Position numbers and translations under genes: made by a program
Shown here: piece after piece, positions 1 to 13,263 of the stretch
Layout of the letters: every line of letters starts with the position of its first letter
Position numbering within the stretch: position 1 is the stretch's first letter
The notes under the pieces: model-generated
What the model saw: the letters and a program-made list of their open reading frames with translations, nothing else
What the model was told of the DNA's origin: nothing
Database searches by the model: none
DNA from: Plasmodium malariae
Taxonomy: Eukaryota; Apicomplexa; Aconoidasida; Haemosporida; Plasmodiidae
NCBI RefSeq assembly: GCF_900090045.1
Contig: NC_041784.1
Coordinates: 2,148,001 to 2,212,000, forward strand
Length of the DNA stretch: 64,000 nt
Direction: 5' to 3'

Positions 1-1164
1 TATTGCTTATTGTTGTATATTTTATTTGTTTAAATGTACATATGTAAATTATATATTTCATAAAAGTTATTATCATATATTTAATTTTACTTAAAACACA
101 AATTCATTATATGAGAGCTAAGAATAAATTAAAATAAAAACAAATCGATGTAACTTATTTTATCAGATTTTAGGAGTAATTTAAAATAATATAGAGAATA
201 ATTACTATATATTTATTTAACTTTGTTGTCTATTTTTACTAAACAATTTGTTTAATGAATAATTAAAATGTAACATAAGGCCCAAAAATATAAAAAACTT
301 TTATGACATTTTAAATATCAGAAGAAAGAGATAAACATCTTTTTGTTTATTTATATTTTATTTTATGCTGTAGATCAGGTTTTAATATTATTGTGCACTA
401 AATATTATTATATTTTAAAATTTCTAGTAAATATTAAATTCCGCTTAGTATACTTAACATAGACTGTTAATTTAATTTTTTTTTGTTTGTTTTCCAATGT
501 TTGCTTTTAATAATATTGGGAAATATTGAGGAATATTAAGAGTTTTGAATATTTAGTAATTAAGAATGTTTATTTTATTTATATTTATTCTACATTTTGT
601 TCTGAATATTTACTGAATTATTTATTTTATGATGAGTGTGTTGATTTTTCCTTCTTTTTGTTTTTTTTTAATAATCTTATATTAGATAAATTCAATAAAT
701 TCAATTTTATTTTTACATTAAATAAAACTATATATCTCAAATGCGTTATGCTTTAAAAACACATAATAAGAAGTCAGGGTACAAGTCCATGAGTATAATT
801 AAATAAAATTAAAATGCTCTGCCAATATACTCACTTGAATTGTGGTACATTAGAATCATAAAATATTATTAGGTAGGAACGTTTTAGTTCTTTTTTCAAT
901 ATATAAAACAAATATTATTGCAAGTTCAAATTAAATTCATTAAAAAAAAAATTAAATAAATACAAAAAAAGTATTTGACAAAAAATTAGAAAAAATAAAT
1001 TATTATAAAAGGACAAATAAAAAAATATATATAAAAAGTTAAAAATAAAAGTTTGTACATTTTATTTATGCTCCTCTTTTTATTGTTTGATCTTTATCAT
1101 TTGTACTTAATAGAAATGTTTATATAATCCAATTTTGTGGGCTTCTTAATATCTTTGATATATA
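1..1164. other. Intergenic flank, no gene seen
   Basis: This AT-rich stretch lies downstream of the minus-strand PIR gene. It has T- and A-runs but no convincing exon. A 76-codon frame at 526-756 has no splice context and a composition expected by chance, so it is not called. No telomere-type heptamer was seen. Confidence 0.6.
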
Positions 1165-3020
1165 TCAGTTGATATTTTGTAAATCATTTGATGAATGAAG
1201 CTCATCTTCTATATTTACTACGTTAAATCTTTTCCTGTCAGAATGCCTATAAGTACGTTTTAAGAAGCGCCTTGGTCGTCTGCGTGTACTTAAATCGGTA
1301 AAATCAAACCTATACCTTTGTTTTCTTTTTCTATGTCTACGTAAACGTGATCCGAAGGGAGTAAACTAATATATATATGAAAGTAAAAAACATGTAAAAT
1401 ATGTTTATTTCACAATTACAATATTTTAAGAAAAATATGTTATAAATATTAAATAATTATGTATACATACAGTAAAAAATAATTTTGTATTTACTTTAAA
1501 AAAAAGGTAAAATATAAAAATAATTCCCATTACTAGAGTAACTCCAGTAGAAATACGGACAAAAATGTTGTTTAATATATTTGATTCATTAGATGATCTC
1601 CTTTTCCTTACTGCTACACGATATTGTTTTAAATCGGATTCATTCCATGTTCTTCCAATCTGAACTTTGTACTTCCCAGTTCTGTCTATTTTTGTAGCAA
1701 AATTTCCTTCAACCAATACATCCATATACTCGCAAAGTAGTTCTTCATATTTATTTCTACCTTTAGATGGACACTGCAGTGTTCCTCTCTCGTCAAATTT
1801 CCATCTAATAGGACCAGATGCGTCTTTCACAGGAGGTACAGCTTCTTTTTTTACTGTAATTTCTTCAAAATCCCCTTCTTTACTTTTTGCTTCACGTAGA
1901 CCTTGTAATACATGTCCTTTTGATGGTTCTCCTCCTGTTTGATCTGCCCTGGACTCTGAAATCGCACTACCTGAAGAGGATCCACTAACAGATGCTCTTG
2001 ATCCATCATCTACAGTTGTAGGCGCACTTCTAGTTAACATGACAGATGCTGCTAATAAATTACAATGTTGACGTCTCTTTTCACCTGGTGTAAGTTTGTC
2101 ATTATCTAAATAATAGCATGTTCCATAAGTAATTGTGTTCAAAGTTTCTAGATCTGATACTATAGAATTTAATTCTTCTTCATCAAAATTAGCTCTAATA
2201 CTGTTTAGCCCATCACAACTTCCTTTGCCTTTAGATAGAAATGCAGATAAGATTTCACTAGGATCAAACTTATCTTTACAACTTAAAAAATAATGGTCGC
2301 ATTCTGATTTCCCATACCAACAACAAGAATCCTTCCAATTGTTATATATATCACTGATAGATTTAAGGTATTCTTTATATTTACCATTCGTACACTTATT
2401 ACAATTTTCACTAGTTCTAATAGTGTTATAATTTTTAAAATAATCATACAAATACTTCTCTTCGACTTTATAATTCAGTCCCTGCAAATTCTTAATATCA
2501 AATCTATATGAACAATCACTCCTTTTGTAATGAGAGAAAAGATCAAACTGTAATTTATTAAATTTATTAATAACATCTTCGATATCATTATTTGATGCAC
2601 CTTCTTTAAACAAATTCCATATTTCTTGATATACCCAGTTTCTATAGTGCGAACAATATTCCTTACTTTTTTTCAATTTATCCTTATCAAACACATATTT
2701 TAAAAGTTTTGATACTTTTTTACAAAGTGTAACATATTTTTCTTTGTGAGTAGAAGTTATTCCTTCAAATTCAGTACAATGTTGGCCATCAGTCACATCT
2801 TTAACTTCATCATCCAATTCTTTATATATATTATACGGTTTTGAATCCTTAAAAATTTCTTCCTGAAAATTGAAAGTATAAAATGAATTATTCATGTACT
2901 AAAATATTTCATACAAAGATTTATTTTTCTCATGTTACATGTGAAAAGTGATAATTTAATATAGTATAATTATCATTATTTCAACTAAAAATGAAAATAT
3001 ACATAATTTACAGCTTCCAT
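1165..3020 (-). CDS. PIR family variant protein, long form (3 exons)
   Basis: This gene reads as three phase-0 exons on the minus strand: exon 1 at 3020-3012 (Met-Glu-Ala, then a GTAAAT donor), exon 2 at 2862-1495 (456 codons, after TTTTCAG, ending AAA before GTAAAT) and exon 3 at 1365-1165 (66 codons plus TGA). The product is about 525 residues. Exon 2 opens with a typical PIR start (KPYNIYKELDDEV), followed by a Cys-rich helical domain of roughly 270 residues, a Ser/Gly-rich linker, a further compact segment (about residues 355-425 with CPSKGRNKYEELLCEYMDVL) and one membrane segment at about 438-458. Exon 3 begins FTPFGSRLRR and is a basic cytoplasmic tail, as in the family. PIR proteins are variant proteins of infected red cells; their precise function is unsettled. 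The in-frame ATG at 2895 lies inside the intron and is not the start. No disabling change was seen. The three-codon exon 1 is the least certain part. Confidence 0.88.
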
Positions 3021-4282
3021 TTCTATAATTTCCTTTCCCTCTTACAATGTATATACTAGATTATATAATTAAAACTATATATATATTTACGTATAAATAA
3101 TGACGACATATTTACAATTATCACATTTCGAGCATTTTCTTTTTTTTATTAGTAATTACATCCATTTACATATTTCTTATAGAAATGTTATACTAATTTA
3201 TTTTATAAAATAAGTTATAACTGTATCGTTTATATTAAATTAATATTGTTCATTAAAACCGAAATAACTTTAACATTTATGCGGTATAATTGTAAATAGT
3301 AAAAGAGAAAGAATGTATTATAGAAAAAATTTATTCTCTCTCTCTATATATATGTACATAAGTAATTAATTGTTATTATCTAATTTTCTTTAATTGAAAA
3401 TATAAATTTTAATATAAAAAATAAAAAATTGTAATGCCCTATCATATATTTTTGTTTTCAAGCATTTTTATACACTTAAATATTTATATATATCTAAATA
3501 TGGTATTCCATCAAAATTACCAAATTTCCTTGTTTAGAAGTTATTTTTTTATTCGTGAATATAATCATCACCCCATTAAAACTATATCTTCTACTCTATA
3601 TATGCGCATTACCATAATTAACCGAGTTCATATTAGAAAAATTATAAAAATGTAATTAAAAAGAGAAATATTAAGAAAAAAAGAAAAGAAACACAAACAA
3701 ATATACTTTTTTTAATGATAAAAAATTTTATTTAGAAAATTTATTTTACTTATAATTCCACTATTTAGGTAAGCTATATTTAACGCAAATACAAATTATT
3801 TACCTCTATTAATGACCACAATAAACTGTAAGTCGATATTGTTTTTTTTGTTTCATTATTACAGTTCACATAGCATATATTATGTTGTACATCAATGCGC
3901 ATATGAATAAAAAGTACTAATCAGATCAATCATTTTTAATAAAAACTTTAATATGTTCATTCGCTTAAAAAGAAGAATAATAACATTTTTATTTTTCCCG
4001 CATAATAAAAATATTATTTTGAAGATAACTAAAAGGCAATTAGCATAATTCAAATATAGTTTAATATTAAATTTTGGAAATATATTTGCAATATTTATTT
4101 AATTTTTCATAGAAACTAAAAAAATATTTAAAACGAACATTATTTTGAAGCACAATTTGTATGGATTATTTAATCCTTTTTATACATTTTCTTTTGTTTA
4201 ATGATAAATGAACTAAAATATAATTTATTATATCAGTAAATTATGAAAATATTAAAAAATGTTTTCTTATTTTATTAAATAC

Positions 4283-4319
<37 letters not shown>

Positions 4320-7300
4320 CATTTTTTGTTTTAAAAATAAAAACGTATAAAATATTGCAATTAGAGCATAAGTCAATTATTAGCATGTTTTAATAAAATT
4401 ATAACACATGAAAATTAAGAAAATAACATTACAAACTATATTGTATATATTAATATACATGGAAAGAAGATTTATTTTCTGTCAATTTTATGCATAAGAG
4501 AAAATAAATATTTTTTATGTTACATATTACATTTATATTTTATATAATTTCATTTTATTTTTTGTTTTTTTGTTTGCATAACTTGCTGGTTCGCATACTA
4601 TGCCTTTGTTTTGCTACATAAATAAATTATTTTATTATGCTAATATTAATATAACTTGTTTAAGTGCAAAATAAAAATGCGAATAAAAGTATGTTTTCTT
4701 AATGAAGTTTCTTTAGAAAAAAAAAATAAAACTTATAATAATACTTCCTTTTACATTGAATAAAAAAAAATAATAGTATTGCATATTTTTTCAAAAGGTA
4801 TCATATGTTAATTTTTATTTATTTTGTTCTTATAATTTACTTATTATGTTATATACTTCTTTGGTTAGAGGTATTAACATCTGTAAGATTACCTTATTGT
4901 CACTCATGAGATTACACAGAATTACCTAATAATACAATAATGGACATTGCATAATGTAAATAAAATGCTTTAATTATTTTTGTTTAAATATATCTTCCTT
5001 AAATACTTTTTTAAAAATTTTTTCTTATTATGTTAGATTATTTATTTTAGATTTCGGTAATCTCCATATGTTAAATTCCATAAATTATATGCTTCATAAT
5101 TTCTAATCATAGTCATCATACAATTACCATTAGATATATAAATTATTTTTATAATCCTGGCTTATTTTTGTTTATTACTTTAAATATGTTATGCTTCAAT
5201 ATATTAAGTATATCAAATGAACCAATTAATCCATTAATTTATTAATATTTAAGTTAAAAATTTTCCTCAGATTATTTCTATGTTTGCTCTACATTATAGT
5301 TTAAAGTTAAATTGAAAGGACAATGATAAAATATTTTCTTTATTATTGAATGTACGTAGTTATATACAAAATTTATTTTTATAAAAATGTGCACACAATT
5401 ATTAATTACTTCACATTTTTATGTTCTAAAGAATATAATATTATATGAAAAAAGTAATACATTCGAAAAATATCCAAATTTAATATTTTTTCCAAAAAAT
5501 CCTTATCTGCTGATCATATATAATATAGTATTACTTATTATCTATTGTTTAAAAATAAAATATTTAAAAAGAAAAAGTATCCATTTTTGTTAGCTATTTT
5601 GTAAGTTCAGTTTAAATGTAAATATAATATACTCTTTGGGTGACCAAATTATAATATTACTCAGCAGTTAAAATAACAGATATATTTAGTGAAATATTAG
5701 ATATACTCTTATTAATAATGTTTTATATACATTTTTGTCGAACATTAATTTAAAAAAATATAAAAAAAAAAAAGTAATTTATGAATTTTTTAAATTAGAA
5801 AATATGTTTCATGTAACATTTTCTTTAATTGAATGATTGTGTTAAAGGAGTATATTTTCCATATAATTCATTCATTTAAATTTACTGTTTCAAATTATAT
5901 TATGTGGTATTATAAACTACTTTAGTGTATACAATAAGTGTAAAAAATTCATAAATAATTCATTTATTTGCTATATATTTACTAAGTCTATAAATAGATA
6001 TATAAAATTATATGCATATTCCTTTGGTCAAATGAATGGATAAATGAATAAAACACCAATGTACCTCAATTATATAACATCTATTAATAAATACTTTATA
6101 TTCCTATATATCTTCTACTAAAGGTATATTAAAAAAATATATTATTTTACTTAACCTTTTCACCTATTGCGAAATTTTTAGTAGTTCGTTAGAGGTTTAA
6201 GAAATATTTTTTCAAACTTTAAACGGATTAATAACCTTTTATAAATACGTAATAGATAATTTGATAAAAAGACTCGTACTATAACATTATATATAATCAT
6301 AAAACATATAAATTATCACAAAAGTGTTAAATTTATTAGTTTATTAACTTCTTAAATTTTAGAATATCACTAATAATATATATAATGTATTTACTTATTA
6401 ATACCATAGAGGGAATACAAAGCGAACAATAGAAATCCATACATTTCTTGTAAAATATTCATCCACAAAAAAGTATTAACTTAAAATGCATATATATATA
6501 TATACTATTATCCTAAATTTAAAATTCTATAGAATATTGTACAAGCAAAATGATAAACAGTCCAGGGGATATATTACATTATGCTTATTGATTAACTAAT
6601 TTTTTGTGTATGGACAGATGGAATGAAAAATTCTGTATATAAGGATAAATAAAAAAGTCAAAACACTTGAAGAATGATTAACTAATATTTCTTTAATCAT
6701 TCGCATAATTAGAATTCTCTAATACGTTTATTTAGACGATGCTAAAATATATACATTACACTCACTAAAAAAAGGTAAAGAAATAACTCAATCCAAAAAG
6801 TAATTTTAAAAAAAATAAGGATACTCCTTAAAGAATAAAACAACTAACACATATTATTAAAAAAATAAGTCTTTTATTGTTGCTAATTTGATAATCATAG
6901 CAAACTGCATAAAATATTCAACATATTTAATATACTATTAGTGAAGCATCAAAAAAATAGCACAGTTCTTAGGAGTATATAAAAAATATGCTTTCCAATA
7001 TTTAAGCCAAAATTAATTAATAATATTTGAATAAATAGTAAATATATTTAAATTATTCAGTTTGTATATACCTATTATATAGCTTTCGTTTAAGTGCTTT
7101 AATATACATATATATATATATATGTCTTTTTATAATTATTTTATCAACTAAGCAGTGAATAACTTGTGTAAATGTAGAAAAGATATACATTTTATATAAC
7201 ACTATATGAACATTATCACCCAATATATTTCTTATACATATTTAACAGAACATTTTAGACTAGTTGATAATAATAAAACAATTCTTTAAAAATTATTCGA

Positions 7301-8099
7301 ATTTCACTAATGATGCGAATTCCTATAAATATATGTTCTACTTACGCCTTCTCTAATTAATATTAGAAATAAGAAAGGGAAATTTTTTAAGTTTTTTTTA
7401 TTTTAAAGCAAAATATGTAGTTATACATAGAAATATTATAGCTATCTCCATATAAACGGTATACTGAATTATATAAAAATTGATTATTAAAGTGAACATT
7501 ACATAATTTGTAAATATTTTACTATTTAACTTGTGTAGATATGATTATAATATTTTGAAATGTAATATTATACTTTATATAAATATTTTTAATTGTATAT
7601 ATTAAATATGTAAACGTCATAATATGAAAAATAAGCAAAATTTATTAAAGTATATATATATATATATCGCTAGAAAGTAAATTTTTAATTATATTACAAA
7701 TCCTTAATAATTTAAACTAAAAATTAAAGTACAAAATATATATTTATATTACAAGAAATATAAAATTATATAAAGACAATTTTTTAATAATAAGTGCAAA
7801 AAAATATAAAAAATTCATATATATTAGATAATTGTATTGGTGGCATACATTTTTTTACAATTGAATATATAAAATTATATTTTCTTTCAGATTACTAAAA
7901 TAAATTTATAGAATTAAATTTTTGCAATTAATAATTGTTTCTCACTTTTTACTAGACTTAGATTAATTTATGAGATAGTTTTATGTATATTAATTTAAAA
8001 CAGTTGTATTTTCCAAGGAAGCAGAATGAAATATGAAAACAAGTTTACTAGTAATACAAATATACTAAGTATTATAATATGAACTAATAAGAGACATAA
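3021..8099. other. Long intergenic region, no gene seen
   Basis: About 5 kb between two minus-strand genes. It holds a (TA)n run at 4291-4318 and many A/T tracts. Open frames at 3434-3655 and 5387-5593 are short, low in complexity and lack splice signals or family motifs, so I take them as chance frames. The right part should carry the 3' flank of the exported-protein gene at 8100, the left part the 5' region of the PIR gene. Confidence 0.6.
4291..4318. repeat. (TA)n microsatellite
   Basis: Twenty-eight bases of uninterrupted TA dinucleotides in intergenic DNA. Such tracts are common in Plasmodium and prone to length change. Confidence 0.95.
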
Positions 8100-8914
8100 T
8101 TATTCTTGGCATTCTCCGTTATAAGAATAAAAAACAAAAATCACAGTTAACGGCAAAAGCGCAAGTGCTATAATTAAAGTAAAGAAAAACAAAATTACAG
8201 ATCTTAATGGATGTTTATGATCATATTTTACACTAAAATTAATTTTATCTTTATTAATAATACAATTACGTTTATTACTTGAGCTGATGTTGTCTAAAGA
8301 TGAATCATTCTCTGAATATAACTTTTTTAAAGATTTGTGTATGTTTTTATTGTTCTGAATATTATTATAATGTTTTAATGTAGGAGATTTTTCTTTTAAA
8401 TTATTCTTAACGTTAGAAGCTCCAATTTTTTGAGGTTTTTTACGTGGCATAAAATAATTCAATTCTTCTTGATACGTATCATTGTATATTGATTCATTAT
8501 CTTCTTCTTGAAAAAAGTTATATTGCTTTAATGCATATGGTTTTTTTTCAAATGATGCAATACTCTTTCCTTTTAAATCATATATTTTTTCTTTTAAACA
8601 TTTATGTTTATCTTCCAGCGATGCTCTTATTTCACTGCTTAACAATCTGCTATATTTAATATTTAATATCTTATTTCTGTTCAATTCCTTGTTCCGAGTT
8701 TTATCGCAGATATTTGACTATAAGTATAAGTTCATATTAAATATTAAAAAATGTATATTTATATATTATATGAATAAAATATTCCTCTCATGTAAAAACA
8801 TAAAATAAAAAAAAAAAGGAAAAAATTAAGTATAATAACTATGATACCTCGTCAGAATATTTGAATATCCATATTAGACAGGAAAAAATAAAGGCTCTAA
8901 TAAAAAAATATCAT
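8100..8914 (-). pseudogene. Plasmodium exported protein, exon 1 out of frame
   Basis: Exon 2 is intact on the minus strand at 8717-8100 (205 codons plus TAA), after the acceptor CTTATAG. It is Lys/Asn-rich, carries RLLSS at its residues 24-28 as a weak PEXEL-like site, and ends with a membrane segment (RSVILFFFTLIIALALLPLT) and a short NGECQE tail. Upstream, 8848 ends GAC-GAG before a GTATCA donor, and the 60 or so bases before it encode a typical signal-anchor exon (FSCLIWIFKYSDE). In that frame, however, there is no ATG. The only nearby ATG (8914-8912) is one base out of register across a run of seven T. Loss of one T, or gain of two, would restore a normal exon. It is therefore either a first-exon frameshift or a homopolymer error. 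The first TTG in exon 2 (8684) is not a real start. The exact family is not recognised. Confidence 0.7.
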
Positions 8915-10760
8915 TTCAGTATTTGTTTTATAATAGATATTTTTAAGTTGTAAAAGCTTATATAATATTTTACTAGATATATTTATTATTTTTCAAAAAA
9001 AATTACACGAATAACTTGGAACTTGACTCAATTATTTTCTATTTTGTCGATATAACAATTCTTAAGATTTGTTTTTAATATAAATATAAATGTAGTACAT
9101 AATGAAGTACAATAAAACAAGTTATAATTAATAAAAATATTTTCGTAAAAGCTATAATTAAAATACTATTAATTAATATTATTCAAATAAATCAAATAAA
9201 AAAGTATTTAATGAGCACGTTACGGAAATAATTGTGTTAATATTATAATTTACCATACAAAATTTCATTTCGAAAAACAATTATATATTTATATACATAA
9301 TATTTATTGATAAAATATTGCTTTAATGAGGATATAATGCGAGAAAAAATTCTAGAAATAAAATATGTATTAGAATATATTCAGAAAATATTTTTAGAAA
9401 AGTTATATTTAGATCTATTGTTAAAAAATATACTGTAATATTTTTTTAGAAATTATTTACACTCTTGTAATTATTTTTGAAAATATTTTTTATAAAAATT
9501 ATTAATTAAAAAAGAGAAGGAATATGTATAGCAATAACAAAATTATAATATATTATACTTACATTTATATTATATATAGTATTATATTTTGATATAATTT
9601 GATATAGCATAATTATTAAATGCTTAGTTGATAAAAAATATTATTATTTTACATATACATAGTTATATTTTTACATTATATAAGATATATGAAAATTTTA
9701 TTTATTATAACTTCAATCTTGCTGTAATTTATGCGGATGATGTACATTTATATTTTAAATCAATAATTCCAATAATATAGTTATAAAAATGTATATTAAA
9801 ACAATAATATTTGAGTGGTTATTATACCTTATTTTATAAAAGCTTCAATAATAAATAATATAAGATAAATTAAAAACAATAATAATTAAATTAAAATTTG
9901 ATTATTAAAAGTATACATTTTAATTTTTAACATTTTACTAGTATTATTTGCGCACATTATTTTTTTTTATTTCAAGATATTTTTTTTTATGCACTTAGGT
10001 TATTTTTTTTCTCTTAATATTATATTTATTTTTTCATTTCGAAGACTACATTCAAAAATATTAGTAAAGTGCCATATTGTTTAAATGTATTACAAAAAAA
10101 TCTTTGAATAATTAGTTTTTATTAGATAAGATGAAAATTAGCAGAAAAAAAAAAGAGTATAATGAAAACGTTTTATTTTGGATTTATATGAAATATTTTA
10201 TTTATTTATTATTATTTGTTTTTAGCTTTTGATATATGTTTACTATAACGTATATAAAATAATATTTATAATTTATAAAAAAAATTTTAAAATAAAATTT
10301 TATAAAGTTAAAATTAAGGAGGATTCAAAATAAAAGAACAAATAAAATTTCGAATTGTGCTATTATATGTAATGTGATGCTGAAGACATGTTCACGATAA
10401 AAAAAAAAAAAACTAAAAGAATCTTTCCCATTTTACTTTATATTTATATTATATATATATATATAATTAATAAAAAAAATGTAAATAAAATATTTGATAT
10501 TATATATAACAAATTAATATATATTATTTTTTATTAAAGAAATTTATAGTGAAAGTACTTATTTTTGTATAGTGGTAAGTAAAAAGAAAAAAAATAAAAT
10601 AAGTGTCATTGTTAATTATTTAATTATTCTACACTTTCCATTTTACATTATTTTATTAAGTTTATGTATTTGTTAATTATAGAATAATTAGTTTAATATT
10701 AAAAAAAAATAAAATTCACAGTTTTATGTATGTTCATGTATTTTTTTATTTATAAAGAAG

Positions 10761-10785
10761 AAAAATAAAATAAAATAAAATAAAA
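10761..10785. repeat. (AAAAT)n pentanucleotide repeat
   Basis: About five tandem copies of a five-base A-rich unit in intergenic DNA. Confidence 0.8.
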
Positions 10786-12148
10786 CAAAGAATAAATAAT
10801 AAAATGGATACAATTATACTTTATTTCTAAAATAGAATCTAAAAAGAAAACTTTAATTATGATCGTGTGATATTTAAAATATATAAAATAGATATGATTA
10901 ATATGTGTATTAAATAATTTAATTTTAATTATCATTTAAATATTCTTTAAAAATATGAATATTCCATATAATATTTACACCAGAAATAAGTAGAAAATGT
11001 TGTTTAGTTGTATTATTTCGATGGATTAATCATTTTGTTTGTAGAGGAATTATAACATTATACTATAGTTACATCAAATATCAGTAGAAATAGTGATATC
11101 CTTGTATTTCAAAAATCACGGTTTATTTCTGAAAAAAAATAAAACAAAACAAAATAGACATGAAAATAAAATTTCTAAAATATATATTTTTTAATTTTAT
11201 CTGAATTTTTTTTCTATTTATGTTTTTTATTTTTTATGTATAAAGGTAACTTTTTTATTCCAGCACTTATGCATTATAGAAAAATAAACTTTCTAATAAA
11301 TTTTGGATTGGTTCCTGCACTAATTTATATAGATTATATTAAAAATATATTAAGCGGATATTAAGTGAAAATATAAAGAAATATTACTATATAATTATTG
11401 TATTTTTCTTCTTTACGTTATCATTTAAAACGAAATGTGTACATATATATATATGTATAGTTAAATAATTAATATGTATAAACTAAAATATATGATTAAA
11501 ATGTTAGAAGAGTTTAAATAAAGACTTTTAATTAAATAGAATTATGATCATTATAATGAACAGTTTTTCTTATGCTAAATTTATGTGTAATATGGAAAAA
11601 TGTCACGAAAAAAAAAAATCAAGTTCCTTCTCATCATAAAAATTTATTAATTTGTCCATTGTATATGAAGTTGTCACTGTAATAATAATATGATATAGTA
11701 TAATTAAAATATTTATACTTGGTTTTTTTCTTTTTGTTTATTATTTTTTGTTTTTTTTTTTTTTTGCTGTTGTTTGCTTAATTTGTGTGAGCACAATTTT
11801 CTTATTATGAGGTAAAACACATTATGAATTTATAAAATATATTTTTAAGTCCTATTTTTATTTCCCGATTAGAAAAACAACAAACCAGGGGAATAATAGG
11901 AACTTTTCAATAGATTACAAAAATATTATATTAATATAAAAATATATGAGGGAAAATTAAGCAAAAAATGCAATTTTGAAAAAGCAGACATCTTAATATG
12001 ATTAATATGGAAATAGAGAAAACGAAGAAAAAGAAAAAAAAATAAATAGGAAAAATAAACCTACATTAGAAAAGATTATATAAAACAATAACTTAAAGAA
12101 TATAGAAGGACTAATTAAATTAAAAGATATAAGGAAAAACTTAAATAA

Positions 12149-12313
12149 AAATATAAAAAATTAAAACACAAATTAAGGGCTGTAAATAGGAATAGATTTA
12201 TTACTGAAAAAATAAGTTATACTTTAAAATCCTTCACCAAATATATTTTTAGAATTGTGCATTGGATATACCGTGCTATAAAGATAAAAATAAAAAAGAC
12301 CAAAATTTAATTA
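12149..12313 (+). pseudogene. Possible relic of a Lys-rich coding exon
   Basis: A 54-codon open stretch with coding-like composition and a hydrophobic patch next to basic residues (FTKYIFRIVHWIYRAIKIK). The DNA before it (about 12000-12148) is also A-rich with Lys, Asn and Leu codons but broken by stops. No exon 1, splice acceptor or family motif could be assigned. It may be the decayed C-terminal part of an exported 2TM gene; chance is a real alternative. Confidence 0.22.
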
Positions 12314-13125
12314 AAATGTTTATAATAAAATACATTTATGCGATTTACAAATATTACTTGCTGAAACACTTTTGATATTATTAATCATGTTTCTTTGTTT
12401 AAAAAAGACACATTATAAAGTTTTAATTTTTGCTAGTATATGCCATGTAACATTCACATAATTTTACTATAGCTTTAAAATAGGATGTAATCAAAAAGAA
12501 GAGTTAGATTTATTTTTATGCATAATATATTTCAGCAAAAAGTTATTTATTACATAATTTAAAACAGTATATAGTACTTTTACGAATAATACACCGTAGA
12601 TGTATATTCAGAAAATATGTAACCATTATAAAATCACCAAGATATACTTAAATGTTTTGATATACCGTAAGATGATTAATGTGAATTATAAAATTTTAAT
12701 ATATTCTGATATATTATCTTCCTATTTGTTTTATATAGTATTTTTTTAAACTGCGTAAATGATGTTATATTTATATATATGTATGCATTTAATAATAATA
12801 ATCATTTATGATATATATATTTATTTAGTAACAACTTAATTATATAGAGAATAAGCTTAAATTATTTATATATGATACGTATATTTGGATAAATATGAGT
12901 AATAAATTTAAAATGGCGCTAATATTTTTACTGGATATAAAAATAAAAAAAAATATATATAAAAAATAAGTTTTGCTAAAAAAAAACATCTCAATTAGTT
13001 ACATGAGTGTACGGAAATCTTTTATTAAATAAAAAGTTATATTTATAAATAATTCGTATAATTATGTATTTCTCATAATATACAGCACTATTAATTAAAA
13101 TACGCTTTTATATTTTTTTGTAGAA

Positions 13126-13263
13126 ATGGAAATTTGTAATATTCGAAAATTAAGAGGAAGTGAAGTAATGGAATATGCTGTGGTTATGAACCGATTATTT
13201 TTCCAAATACGTTATATTTATAATATATATAAATATATATTTAACACGTATATAAAAGAATAA
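13126..13263 (+). other. Short ORF after an acceptor-like site, uncertain
   Basis: A 45-codon ATG frame starts three bases after a TATTTTTTTGTAG acceptor-like string. Its first half (NIRKLRGSEVMEYAVVMNR) is less AT-biased than the surrounding DNA; the second half decays into Tyr/Ile codons. No partner exon or domain was recognised. It may be a fragment of a lost exon 2. Confidence 0.15.

Noticed and set aside
526..756. 76-codon plus-strand frame
   Set aside because: Phe/Tyr/Asn-rich chance frame with no splice sites, no family motif and no partner exon; its first codon is not ATG.
1667..1942. Plus-strand frame inside the PIR gene
   Set aside because: Antisense shadow of PIR exon 2, which has clear splice sites and family motifs on the other strand.
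3434..3655. 73-codon hydrophobic frame
   Set aside because: Low-complexity, no acceptor, no exon 1 and no recognisable domain.
4291..4318. TA runs considered as CRISPR-like or telomeric repeats
   Set aside because: Simple dinucleotide tracts. There are no spacers, and no TTYAGGG-type units were seen anywhere in the window.
5387..5593. 68-codon frame
   Set aside because: Expected by chance in this composition; nothing supports it.
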